Assembly: GCA_009776955.1 (NCBI GenBank)
Contig: WRMW01000001.1
Coordinates: 62,001-126,000, forward strand
Reading direction: 5' to 3'
DNA: 64,000 nucleotides
Source of the DNA: Clostridiales bacterium
Lineage (GTDB): Bacteria > Bacillota > Clostridia > Peptostreptococcales > Anaerovoracaceae
The notes below the pieces were generated by a model. The model saw only the letters and a program-made list of their open reading frames with translations, searched no databases and was not told the DNA's origin. The translations under genes and the position numbers were made by a program. Shown here piece after piece: positions 18,885 through 25,942 of the stretch (position 1 is its first letter; each line of letters begins with the position of its first letter).

Positions 18885-19603
18885 CAGGGACTTTTGTAAA
18901 CGTAGGTGCTATCGTGGCCGGCAGCCTTGTCGGGCTGCTGCTCAAGCGCGGCATACCTGAAAAAATTACCGACTCCCTGCTCAAGGCCGTGGGGCTCGTG
19001 GTCTTGATTGTGGGGTTCAACGGGGTGCTTATCGCAATGATGTCCGTAGGGCTGGACGGACGGCTACGCGAGGAAGGGGTGCTTCTGCTGCTGATAAGCC
19101 TAGCGGTGGGGTGTCTCGTAGGAGAATTGCTGAAAATCGAGGACAGGCTGAACGGGCTTGGCGGAATTATGGAACGCCGCCTGAAATCGGACAATTTTGC
19201 AAAGGGCTTCGTAACGGCGTCGTTGGTATTCGTCATCGGCGCAATGAGCGTAATAGGGGCACTGAACGACGGCCTCTCTGGAGACTCCACAATATTGTTC
19301 ACGAAAGCGATTATGGACGGCATCACGGCGATAGTCCTCACGACAGCGCTCGGCATAGGGGTGATGTTCTCGGCAGTCTCGGTGTTTATCGTGCAGGGGG
19401 CCATCTCCCTGCTCGCCCGCCTTATCGCGCCCTATGTCTCGGACGATTTGATACGGATGTTCAGCATGGTGGGCTTCGCAATAGTGATGGCGATAGGGTT
19501 CAACTTTTTGACGGACGCAAAGATACGGATAGCAAATTTGCTGCCTGCGCTTGTAATTCCAGTTATCTATTATTATGTGTTTTATGGTAATATAATCGCG
19601 TAG
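18881..19603 (+). CDS. DUF554 family membrane protein (YqgA/YdfK-like)
   Basis: A 240-residue integral membrane protein with about seven hydrophobic segments. The start TGTFVNVGAIVAGSLVGLLL and the later AKGFVTASLVFVIGAMSV and GAL segments match DUF554 proteins, whose function is unknown. ATG 18881 overlaps the TGA of the upstream transporter. The stop codon lies in the loop of a small hairpin (19594-19609). Confidence 0.85.
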   Translation: MTGTFVNVGAIVAGSLVGLLLKRGIPEKITDSLLKAVGLVVLIVGFNGVLIAMMSVGLDGRLREEGVLLLLISLAVGCLVGELLKIEDRLNGLGGIMERRLKSDNFAKGFVTASLVFVIGAMSVIGALNDGLSGDSTILFTKAIMDGITAIVLTTALGIGVMFSAVSVFIVQGAISLLARLIAPYVSDDLIRMFSMVGFAIVMAIGFNFLTDAKIRIANLLPALVIPVIYYYVFYGNIIA

Positions 19604-19612
19604 GCGATTTTT
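19594..19612 (+). terminator. weak terminator after the DUF554 gene
   Basis: AATCGC-GTAG-GCGATT forms a 6-bp stem with a tetraloop, followed by only three more T. The stem is short, so read-through into the dehydrogenase operon is possible. Confidence 0.35.
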
Positions 19613-19658
19613 GAATCAGTATGGTAGTCAAAGCATTGTAACGGAGGTCAGAACAGAA

Positions 19659-20636
19659 ATGGCGAAGAAATTGGCAAAGGATGCGTATCTCGGACTTTAT
19701 GAGATTATGTTTCGGATGCGACGCTTTGAGGAGGAGGTGTTTGAGTTCTACAAGAAGGGCCTGATGCCGGGCTTGGCGCACCTCTACCTTGGGCAGGAAG
19801 CCGTGGCGACCGGCGTGTGCGCGACGCTGAACGAGGACGATTATATCGGCAGCACGCATAGGGGCCATGGGCATCTTGTGGCGCGCGGCGCGGACACGGG
19901 ACGCATGATGGCGGAGATACTCGGCAAGGAGACGGGCTATTGCCGCGGCAAGGGCGGCTCCATGCATATCATGGCGCTCGACAAGGGCATACTCGGCGCG
20001 AACGGGATAGTGGGCGGCGAGATACCTATAGCGACGGGTGCGGGTTATTCCGCGAAGTATCGTGGCACGAAGCAGGTGGCGGTCTCGTTCCTTGGCGAGA
20101 GCGCGTCGAACGAAGGCACTTTCCACGAGAGCCTGAACATGGCGGCTGCGTGGGATCTGCCAGTCGTATATGTAATCGAGAACAACCTTTACGGAATCTC
20201 GGTCGATATCCGAGACGTCACTAAGACCGCAGACCTTGCGGTGCGGGCGAAGGCGTACGACATACCGGGCGTCATCGTTGACGGCATGGACGTGTTGGCG
20301 GTGCAGGCGGCCTCGGAAGAAGCCGTGAAGCGGGCAAGGAGCGGCAAGGGCCCGACCATCATCGAGTGCAAGACCTATCGTTGGCAGGGGCATCATGTCG
20401 GCGATCCCGGCGAGTACCGTATGCGCCGCGACAAGAAAGAGAAAGAGAAATGGCAGGCGCGTTGCCCGATCGTGGCTTTCCGTGCCGTGATGCTCAAGGA
20501 GGGGATAGCCGAGAAAGCCATCGCTTCCCTTGAGGCGGCCATAGAGGAAGAAATACAGGCGGCGGTGAAGTTTGCGGTCGACAGCCCGTATCCGAACGAG
20601 AACGAAGCGTTTGCGGATATTTTTGTCGGGGCATAG
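19659..20636 (+). CDS. 2-oxoacid (pyruvate/acetoin) dehydrogenase E1 component, alpha subunit
   Basis: Thiamine-diphosphate-dependent decarboxylase subunit that starts oxidative conversion of pyruvate (or acetoin) to acetyl-CoA. ATG 19659 (MAKKLAKDAY) lies 10 bases after GGAGGT; the frame extends to 19611 but without a site. FRMRRFEEEVFEFYKKG, STHRGHGH, the ThDP motif (GESASNEGTFHESLN...IENN) and YRWQGHHVGD are typical of E1 alpha. The length of 325 residues is normal for the small PDH/AcoA type. First gene of a four-gene operon ending at a strong terminator. Pyruvate and acetoin enzymes cannot be separated with confidence here. Confidence 0.92.
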   Translation: MAKKLAKDAYLGLYEIMFRMRRFEEEVFEFYKKGLMPGLAHLYLGQEAVATGVCATLNEDDYIGSTHRGHGHLVARGADTGRMMAEILGKETGYCRGKGGSMHIMALDKGILGANGIVGGEIPIATGAGYSAKYRGTKQVAVSFLGESASNEGTFHESLNMAAAWDLPVVYVIENNLYGISVDIRDVTKTADLAVRAKAYDIPGVIVDGMDVLAVQAASEEAVKRARSGKGPTIIECKTYRWQGHHVGDPGEYRMRRDKKEKEKWQARCPIVAFRAVMLKEGIAEKAIASLEAAIEEEIQAAVKFAVDSPYPNENEAFADIFVGA

Positions 20637-20658
20637 GGCGATTTAGGAGGATACAACA

Positions 20659-21642
20659 ATGAGAGAAGTATTGTACAGAGACGCGATATGCGAAGCCCTT
20701 GACGAGGAGATGGCGCGTGACGAGCGCGTGATGCTTATCGGCGAGGACATAGGATTTATCGGCGGCAACTTCAAGACCACGGTGGGGTTGCTCGAAAAAT
20801 ACGGCGATCTGCGCGTAAAGGACTCGGCGATTTCCGAGGCGGGAATCGTGGGCATGGGCGTGGGAATGGCGTTGACAGGGGTGATACCTGTGGTCGAACT
20901 GATGTTCTCGGACTTCTTGCTCGTGGCGGCAGATCAAGCCATAAACCAGATGGCGAAGATACGTTATATGTCGGGCGGGCAGGCGACGGTGCCGATGGTC
21001 ATACGCTGCCCGATAGGGGGCGGACGGTCCTCGGCGGCGCAGCATTCGCAGAGTATGCAGGCCATGGTCGCGCATTTTCCAGGCATCAAGGTGTTGGTGC
21101 CTTCGACGGCGCAGGAGGCCAAGGGGTTGCTCAAGTCTGCCGTGCGCGACCCTGACCCGGTCATATTCTTTGAGCACAAGATGGAGTATTCAAACAAGTT
21201 CGAGATAGACGACAGCATAGAATTGATTCCGATAGGCAAGGCTGACGTCAAGAGGGCGGGCGAGGACATCACCATAGTGGCGACCTCGTCTTTGGCGATA
21301 AAGTCGCTCAGCGCCGCCGAGAAGCTGGCGGGCGAGGGGATAAGCTGCGAGGTGATTGACTTGCGGAGCGTGATTCCGTTTGACAGGGACACGGTGATAG
21401 CGTCCGTAAAGAAAACGGGGCGGCTGCTTGTGGTCGACGAGGCTCACGAGTTCTGCGGCATCGGGGCGGAGATAGGCGCCAACCTTATGGATGACATCTT
21501 CTATGATCTCGATGCGCCGATAGGACGCATTGCGACACCGAACGTGCCGCTTCCGTTCAGCCCGGCGCTTGAAATGCCCATCATACCGTCGGAGAAGAAA
21601 ATCCTTGAGAAGGTGCGCGCCATGGTTCGTCCTGGGGCGTAA
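20659..21642 (+). CDS. 2-oxoacid (pyruvate/acetoin) dehydrogenase E1 component, beta subunit
   Basis: Partner of the alpha subunit; together they decarboxylate the 2-oxoacid and pass the acyl group to a lipoyl arm. 327 residues with the transketolase pyrimidine domain (GEDIGFIGGNFKTT, KDSAISEAGIVGMGVGMAL), RCPIGGGRSSAAQHSQS and the C-terminal domain (GRLLVVDEAHEFCGIGAEI). ATG 20659 follows AGGAGG at good spacing, 22 bases after the E1 alpha stop. Confidence 0.93.
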   Translation: MREVLYRDAICEALDEEMARDERVMLIGEDIGFIGGNFKTTVGLLEKYGDLRVKDSAISEAGIVGMGVGMALTGVIPVVELMFSDFLLVAADQAINQMAKIRYMSGGQATVPMVIRCPIGGGRSSAAQHSQSMQAMVAHFPGIKVLVPSTAQEAKGLLKSAVRDPDPVIFFEHKMEYSNKFEIDDSIELIPIGKADVKRAGEDITIVATSSLAIKSLSAAEKLAGEGISCEVIDLRSVIPFDRDTVIASVKKTGRLLVVDEAHEFCGIGAEIGANLMDDIFYDLDAPIGRIATPNVPLPFSPALEMPIIPSEKKILEKVRAMVRPGA

Positions 21643-21654
21643 GGGGTGGCGAAT

Positions 21655-22764
21655 ATGAGCGGAAAAATCAAGATAACCCCACGGGCCCGCAGGCTTGCAC
21701 AGGAGAGAGGCATCGACCTGGCTGCTATCGGGGCGCAGGGGACAGGGTATGAAGGCGGGATAACTGAGAAAGATTTGGTTGCGTGGATTGAGGCCGGTGG
21801 CGGTGTTGGCGCGGTGCCTGCGGGTGCGGTTCCCGTTGCGGTGGCGGTCGGCGGCGATGAGCGGGCGACTTCGGTGGCGAGGAAGGTGGCGGCCGAGCAT
21901 GGCGTAAGCCTTTCAGCAGTTGCCGGAAGCGGCTCGTTCGGGAAGATCGTCAAGGAGGACGTGCTTGCGGCTATCGCGGACGGCAGCGCGTTTGCGGCTC
22001 CGGCACGGCGGCTTGATGATGAAGTCGCGTCCATAGGCGAAACCGCAGACGGCAAGCGGATAGCGAAAGTCGTGCCTTATGCGGGGACGCGCAAGGTCAT
22101 CGGCGACCGTCTTTCGGAGAGCATGTTTACGGCGCCGCATCTGTACTTTATGCAGAAGGTGGATCTTTCGGATCTATTGGAGTTGCGTTCGTTGGTCAAC
22201 GCCAAGCAGGGCAAGAAAACGTCCGTGACGGACTATATAGCACGGGCGGTCGTTATGACGCTGCGGACTTATCCTGAAATGAACGCATCGCTTACGGCGG
22301 GCGGCATCGAGGAATACGCCAGCATCAACCTCGGCATCGCGGTGGCGGCGCCTGGCGGGCTTATCGTGCCCGTTGTGAGGGAAGCGCAGGGCTTGAGCGT
22401 CGTGGGGCTTTCCAAAGCGTCAAGCGAATTGATTGACAAGGCGCGTGACGGCAAGCTGAGTCCGAACGAATATAGCGGCGGCACTTTCACGATCTCCAAT
22501 CTGGGCATGTTCGGCATCGAGAACTTCACGGCGATACTCAACCCGCCCGAAGTGGGGATTTTGGCTGTGAGCGCGACCAAGGATGAGGCTGTCGTCGTGG
22601 GCAATCCCGACGGGGCCAAGAGGGTCGATATACGGCCGATGATGAATATCACGCTGTCGGTCGACCATCGCGTCGTGGACGGCCTGCTTGCGGCACAATT
22701 TGTGACAGAGGTGAAGCGGCTTTTGGAAAGTCCGCTGGAGTTGATGATACGCGACTGGGAATAG
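21655..22764 (+). CDS. E2 acyltransferase lacking a lipoyl domain, with two subunit-binding domains
   Basis: Dihydrolipoamide acyltransferase of 369 residues that should move the acyl group to CoA. The catalytic domain is complete, ending in the HxxxDG motif (DHRVVDG). The N-terminus has no lipoyl domain. It starts directly with two peripheral subunit-binding domains: about 5-48 (ITPRARRLAQERGIDL ... GITEKDLVAWI) and about 63-103 (ATSVARKVAAEHGVSL ... IVKEDVLAAI). The lipoyl domain is on the next gene's product instead. I prefer ATG 21655, 8 bases after AAGGGG, over GTG 21646. Acyl specificity (acetyl or other) is not readable. Confidence 0.9.
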   Translation: MSGKIKITPRARRLAQERGIDLAAIGAQGTGYEGGITEKDLVAWIEAGGGVGAVPAGAVPVAVAVGGDERATSVARKVAAEHGVSLSAVAGSGSFGKIVKEDVLAAIADGSAFAAPARRLDDEVASIGETADGKRIAKVVPYAGTRKVIGDRLSESMFTAPHLYFMQKVDLSDLLELRSLVNAKQGKKTSVTDYIARAVVMTLRTYPEMNASLTAGGIEEYASINLGIAVAAPGGLIVPVVREAQGLSVVGLSKASSELIDKARDGKLSPNEYSGGTFTISNLGMFGIENFTAILNPPEVGILAVSATKDEAVVVGNPDGAKRVDIRPMMNITLSVDHRVVDGLLAAQFVTEVKRLLESPLELMIRDWE

Positions 22765-22779
22765 GAGGATATTTGCAAT

Positions 22780-24576
22780 ATGGAAATCGTTGTGATGCCA
22801 AAACTCGGATTTAACATGGATGAGGGAAAGCTGACCGTCTGGTACAAGAAAGAGGGCGACAGCATAAAGAAGGGCGAACCTTTGTTCGCAATTGAGACGG
22901 ACAAGACAGCCATTGATGTCGAGGGCACGCAGGACGGCGTTGTCCGCAGGCAGTTTATAGCCGAGGGTGACACGATCCCTGTCACGCTGCCTATAGCGAT
23001 AGTCGCGGGCTCGGACGAGGATATAGCTGAGGCGGAGGCAGATGCGACGGCGCAGCTTGAAGGGGCTGTGAGCGCGACGGCGGCTGAGGCGGCAGCGGTG
23101 GCACCTGTTGCGGCGGCTCCTGTTCCGGTGCCCGTGGCGGCTCCTGTGGTCGCTTCTGGGGTCGCTTCTGTACCGCAGGGGTGGTCTGGCGGCATCGGGG
23201 TCGGCGATCCCGCATACGACTTCGATGTGTTCGTTATCGGCGGCGGGCCAGGCGGCTATGTGGCTGCCATAAAGGCGGGGCAGCTTGGGCTTAGGACGGC
23301 CGTGGCCGAGAAAGACTCCTTTGGCGGCGTGTGCCTCAACCGTGGCTGCATACCGACAAAGACGCTTCTGCGAAGCGCGGAAATGCTGAAAGACGTCAAG
23401 GACGCCGCGGAGTTTGGCGTGGTGGGGCTTGATGCGAAGAAGGCCGCACTTGACATGAAAAAGGTCCAAAAGCGAAAGAAAGAGATTGTCGATTATTTAG
23501 TGGGCGGCGTTGAAGTGCTGTTTGGCAAGAACAACGTGACGGCTATCAAGGGCGATGCCAAAATTATCGACAAAAACACAGTCAAGGTCGGCAAGAAAAC
23601 CTACAAGACGGCCAATCTGATTATTGCGACGGGTTCTGACATTACGCAATTGTCCGCGGACATCGCCAAGACGAAAACGTATATGGACAGCGACGATATC
23701 CTCAATCTCGACAAGTTGCCGACAGAGGTCGTGGTGCTCGGCGGCGGGATCATCGCGGTCGAGTTCGCGTACTTCCTCGCGGCGGCGGGGGTCAAGGTGG
23801 ACATCGTGGTCAGGAGCAAGGTGCTGAGGCAGGTGGACGATGAAATCGCGTTCCTGGTCAACACCGACTTGCAGGCGATGGGCATCGTGTTCCACGAGGC
23901 GGCGAAGGTGACGAAGGTGACGAAGGACAGCGTCGAGTACGAAAAGGACGGTAAAAAGACCGTGCTCAAGACAAAGGGCGTCCTGCTCGCGACAGGCCGT
24001 GCGCCCGTGGTGGCCGACGATGCGCTCGCGCTCGGCATAGACACCGAGAACGGGGCTATCGTGACCGATGAATATCTAAGGACGAACATCGAGGGCGTGT
24101 ATGCGATAGGCGACGTCAACGGAAAGACGATGCTCGCGCACAAGGCGTCGATGGAGGGCATCGTGGCCGCGGAGAACATAGCGGGACATGCTGTGAAAAT
24201 GGATTATTCGGCTATCCCGAGCGTCATCTATCTCAAGCCCGAAGTGGCGTATGTGGGGCTTACCGAGGCGGAGGCGAAGGCGAAGTACGACGATGTGGCG
24301 GTGGGGCGGTTCCCGATGGCGGCAAACGGCAAGTCGGCGGTCGAGGGGAGCAATGGCGGGCTGATAAAGGTCGTGGTGTCGAAGAAGTACGGCGAGGTGC
24401 TTGGCGCTCAGTTGTACTGCCTGCATGCGTCGGATATGATCGCGGAGGTCGGCGCTGCGATGCGCGGCGAAATGACGGCAGAGGATATGGGGCGGACGGT
24501 GCATCCGCATCCGACGGTGAATGAGGCGCTGATGGAGGCTTTTGAGGGGGCGCTAGGCAAGGCCATTCACTGCTAA
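22780..24576 (+). CDS. lpdA: dihydrolipoyl dehydrogenase (E3) with an N-terminal lipoyl domain
   Basis: Reoxidises the lipoyl arm with FAD and NAD. 598 residues, longer than plain E3 (about 470). Residues 1-80 form a lipoyl domain with the modified lysine in ETDKTAI. An Ala/Pro/Val-rich flexible linker follows (about 82-140), then E3: FAD motif VIGGGPGGYVAAIKAG, the redox disulfide GGVCLNRGCIPTK, the NAD-binding GGGIIAVEFA and the active-site HPHPTVNEA. E3 with a lipoyl domain is known from some Gram-positives and Neisseria. Here it probably supplies the only lipoyl arm of the complex. AGGAGG overlaps the E2 stop. The operon ends in a strong terminator. Confidence 0.94.
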   Translation: MEIVVMPKLGFNMDEGKLTVWYKKEGDSIKKGEPLFAIETDKTAIDVEGTQDGVVRRQFIAEGDTIPVTLPIAIVAGSDEDIAEAEADATAQLEGAVSATAAEAAAVAPVAAAPVPVPVAAPVVASGVASVPQGWSGGIGVGDPAYDFDVFVIGGGPGGYVAAIKAGQLGLRTAVAEKDSFGGVCLNRGCIPTKTLLRSAEMLKDVKDAAEFGVVGLDAKKAALDMKKVQKRKKEIVDYLVGGVEVLFGKNNVTAIKGDAKIIDKNTVKVGKKTYKTANLIIATGSDITQLSADIAKTKTYMDSDDILNLDKLPTEVVVLGGGIIAVEFAYFLAAAGVKVDIVVRSKVLRQVDDEIAFLVNTDLQAMGIVFHEAAKVTKVTKDSVEYEKDGKKTVLKTKGVLLATGRAPVVADDALALGIDTENGAIVTDEYLRTNIEGVYAIGDVNGKTMLAHKASMEGIVAAENIAGHAVKMDYSAIPSVIYLKPEVAYVGLTEAEAKAKYDDVAVGRFPMAANGKSAVEGSNGGLIKVVVSKKYGEVLGAQLYCLHASDMIAEVGAAMRGEMTAEDMGRTVHPHPTVNEALMEAFEGALGKAIHC

Positions 24577-24599
24577 AATAGACTGGTGAAATATAAGCG

Positions 24600-24635
24600 A
24601 AAGGCCACGGGTGCGTCCGTGGCCTTTTATTTTTG
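24600..24635 (+). terminator. strong intrinsic terminator of the dehydrogenase operon
   Basis: AAAGGCCACGG (24600-24610), loop GTGCGT, CCGTGGCCTTT (24617-24627): an 11-bp perfect stem followed by TTATTTTTG. The stop codon of the convergent anti-sigma gene lies on its right arm, so it may serve both strands, though the T run on the minus side is poor. Confidence 0.9.
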
Positions 24636-25310
24636 TTTTTTTCGTTTGATAAATAGTATAAGCAAAAGGGCGGCTACGGCGGCTATGATGACGAGGGGGA
24701 CGACGGGCGGATGTGTCGGGGGGTCTGTGGCAGCGGCTTCTGGGGTGGCGGCTTCGTCCATGCCTGCGTCGTCGGTGGCAGGTGTTGGGGCATTGGCTTC
24801 TTCGGGCGTGTCTATGTCATCGGTAAGGGCGTTGGCTTCGTCCATGTCTGCGGTGTCAAGTTCTTCGATTTCGGATTCGGGCTGCGGGATGGTGCGGGCG
24901 GCGGTGGGTGCGGGTGCTACGTCATCATATGCCGCTTCGGGTGCGGAGGCCGGGGTCACTTCATTGTAAGCTTCTTCGGGTGCGGCGCCTCCAGAGCCGG
25001 ACATTTCGCTTACGCTTGTATTCAGCATGTCGAGATTGGAGCCGGAGTCCAAGGCGTTGATGCTCAAGACCATTACGAGGCAGGCTGCCGCGGCGGCGAT
25101 GCCGAAGGTGTAGCGTACGCGTTTGGTGCGGGCAGAGGTCGGCAGGGGTGGGCGACCGGTCGCAGGGGTCGCCCCTACGGTGTTATTCGGCACAAAGGGC
25201 GGGAGCTTTGCGTCCGAATCCAAGCCGTCGAAGAACGCAAGCCTTTCTGGCTCGTCCCTGACAAGCGTTTGCAGCGCCTCTTTGAACCTTTGTTCGTCCA
25301 CGTTGCTCAC
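24627..25310 (-). CDS. putative membrane anti-sigma factor
   Basis: A 227-residue protein starting with GTG at 25310, which overlaps the TGA of the ECF sigma gene (GTGA). The N-terminal 65 residues are soluble and should be cytoplasmic. There is a membrane segment at about 67-88 (TFGIAAAAACLVMVLSI), a long acidic, Ala/Glu/Asp/Pro-rich stretch (about 90-195) and a C-terminal membrane segment ending KRKKQK. No zinc-binding anti-sigma motif (HxxxCxxC) is present. The role is inferred from being coupled to the sigma gene and from the topology, not from a recognised domain. Confidence 0.65.
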   Translation of the reverse strand: MSNVDEQRFKEALQTLVRDEPERLAFFDGLDSDAKLPPFVPNNTVGATPATGRPPLPTSARTKRVRYTFGIAAAAACLVMVLSINALDSGSNLDMLNTSVSEMSGSGGAAPEEAYNEVTPASAPEAAYDDVAPAPTAARTIPQPESEIEELDTADMDEANALTDDIDTPEEANAPTPATDDAGMDEAATPEAAATDPPTHPPVVPLVIIAAVAALLLILFIKRKKQK

Positions 25311-25840
25311 CCTTCCTTGACCTCCGTATCCCTTTCCATATCCCTTGCCGCTTTGCGCAGCTTCTCCATTGTTCTGCGGAAAGTCGACTTCAAAGTGTTG
25401 TAATTAAGGCCGCTTAATTCGGCGATCTCATTGAGCCCGACGTCGTAGGCGTAGTGCAGCAGGATAAGCCGCTGTTCGTCCTCGCTCAGGCCGCCAAGCA
25501 ACTCTGCGAGCAGGCCTGTGTTCGCAAGAGCCTCAGGGAACGACGAATCCTGTTCGTCGACAACGTCGGGGGCATCCTCGTCGTCCAGCGTCAGCGCGGT
25601 TGAAAAGAAGGCGACATGGCGGTTCGCAAAATACCGTGCGGCCTCGTTCCGCGCTATGGAGTACAGCCACGAGCGGACGGCTTTCCTGTCACGCAGGCTG
25701 TCCATATAGCGCCATGCGTTCTGCCAGGTATTCTGCGAAATATCATCAGTCATATCAGGGTCGCGCCGTGCGATCGTGTAGATAAAACGGTGGATTTCCG
25801 CATAATGCTCGCTATAGATACTCTCAAATTCCGCGCTCAT
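25307..25840 (-). CDS. ECF-family RNA polymerase sigma factor
   Basis: A 177-residue sigma-70 family regulator. Region 2 is seen in YIARR-like text around DMTDDISQNTWQNAWRYMDS (core binding and -10 recognition) with SWLYSIARNEA. Region 4 is LSEDEQRLILLHYAYDVGLNEIAE with the helix-turn-helix SGLNYNTLKSTFRR. The linker is acidic. GTG 25846 lies against the -10 box, so ATG 25840 is more likely, and it has no Shine-Dalgarno (leaderless). The gene is co-translated with the anti-sigma gene and divergent from thrS. It probably responds to envelope signals. Confidence 0.9.
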   Translation of the reverse strand: MSAEFESIYSEHYAEIHRFIYTIARRDPDMTDDISQNTWQNAWRYMDSLRDRKAVRSWLYSIARNEAARYFANRHVAFFSTALTLDDEDAPDVVDEQDSSFPEALANTGLLAELLGGLSEDEQRLILLHYAYDVGLNEIAELSGLNYNTLKSTFRRTMEKLRKAARDMERDTEVKEG

Positions 25841-25846
25841 GCCCAC

Positions 25847-25855
25847 ATTATATCA
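25847..25855 (-). promoter_or_regulatory. extended -10 promoter of the ECF sigma gene (leaderless)
   Basis: On the minus strand TGATATAAT (TG-n-TATAAT) ends 6 bases before ATG 25840. No -35 or Shine-Dalgarno is visible. The spacing puts the transcript start at the start codon. Confidence 0.6.
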
Positions 25856-25926
25856 TGCAGGCCATATAGGTACGAGGGACGAAAGCGGGAAAAAGGTGCA
25901 GGGAATAAATGCAAGGTGTGGGTTTG

Positions 25927-25935
25927 TGATATAAT
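25927..25935 (+). promoter_or_regulatory. extended -10 promoter of thrS (leaderless)
   Basis: TGATATAAT ends 7 bases before ATG 25943, and no Shine-Dalgarno precedes the ATG. The short space leaves no room for a T-box leader, which many Bacillota use to control thrS. The same 9-base box drives the divergent sigma gene 72 bases away. Confidence 0.6.
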
Positions 25936-25942
25936 CTCCGTC

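Noticed and set aside
25616-25942. An N-terminal extension of ThrRS up to 25616 that could supply a TGS domain
   Set aside because: The text (RKIPCGLVPRYGV...) is the antisense of the sigma gene and shows no TGS similarity.
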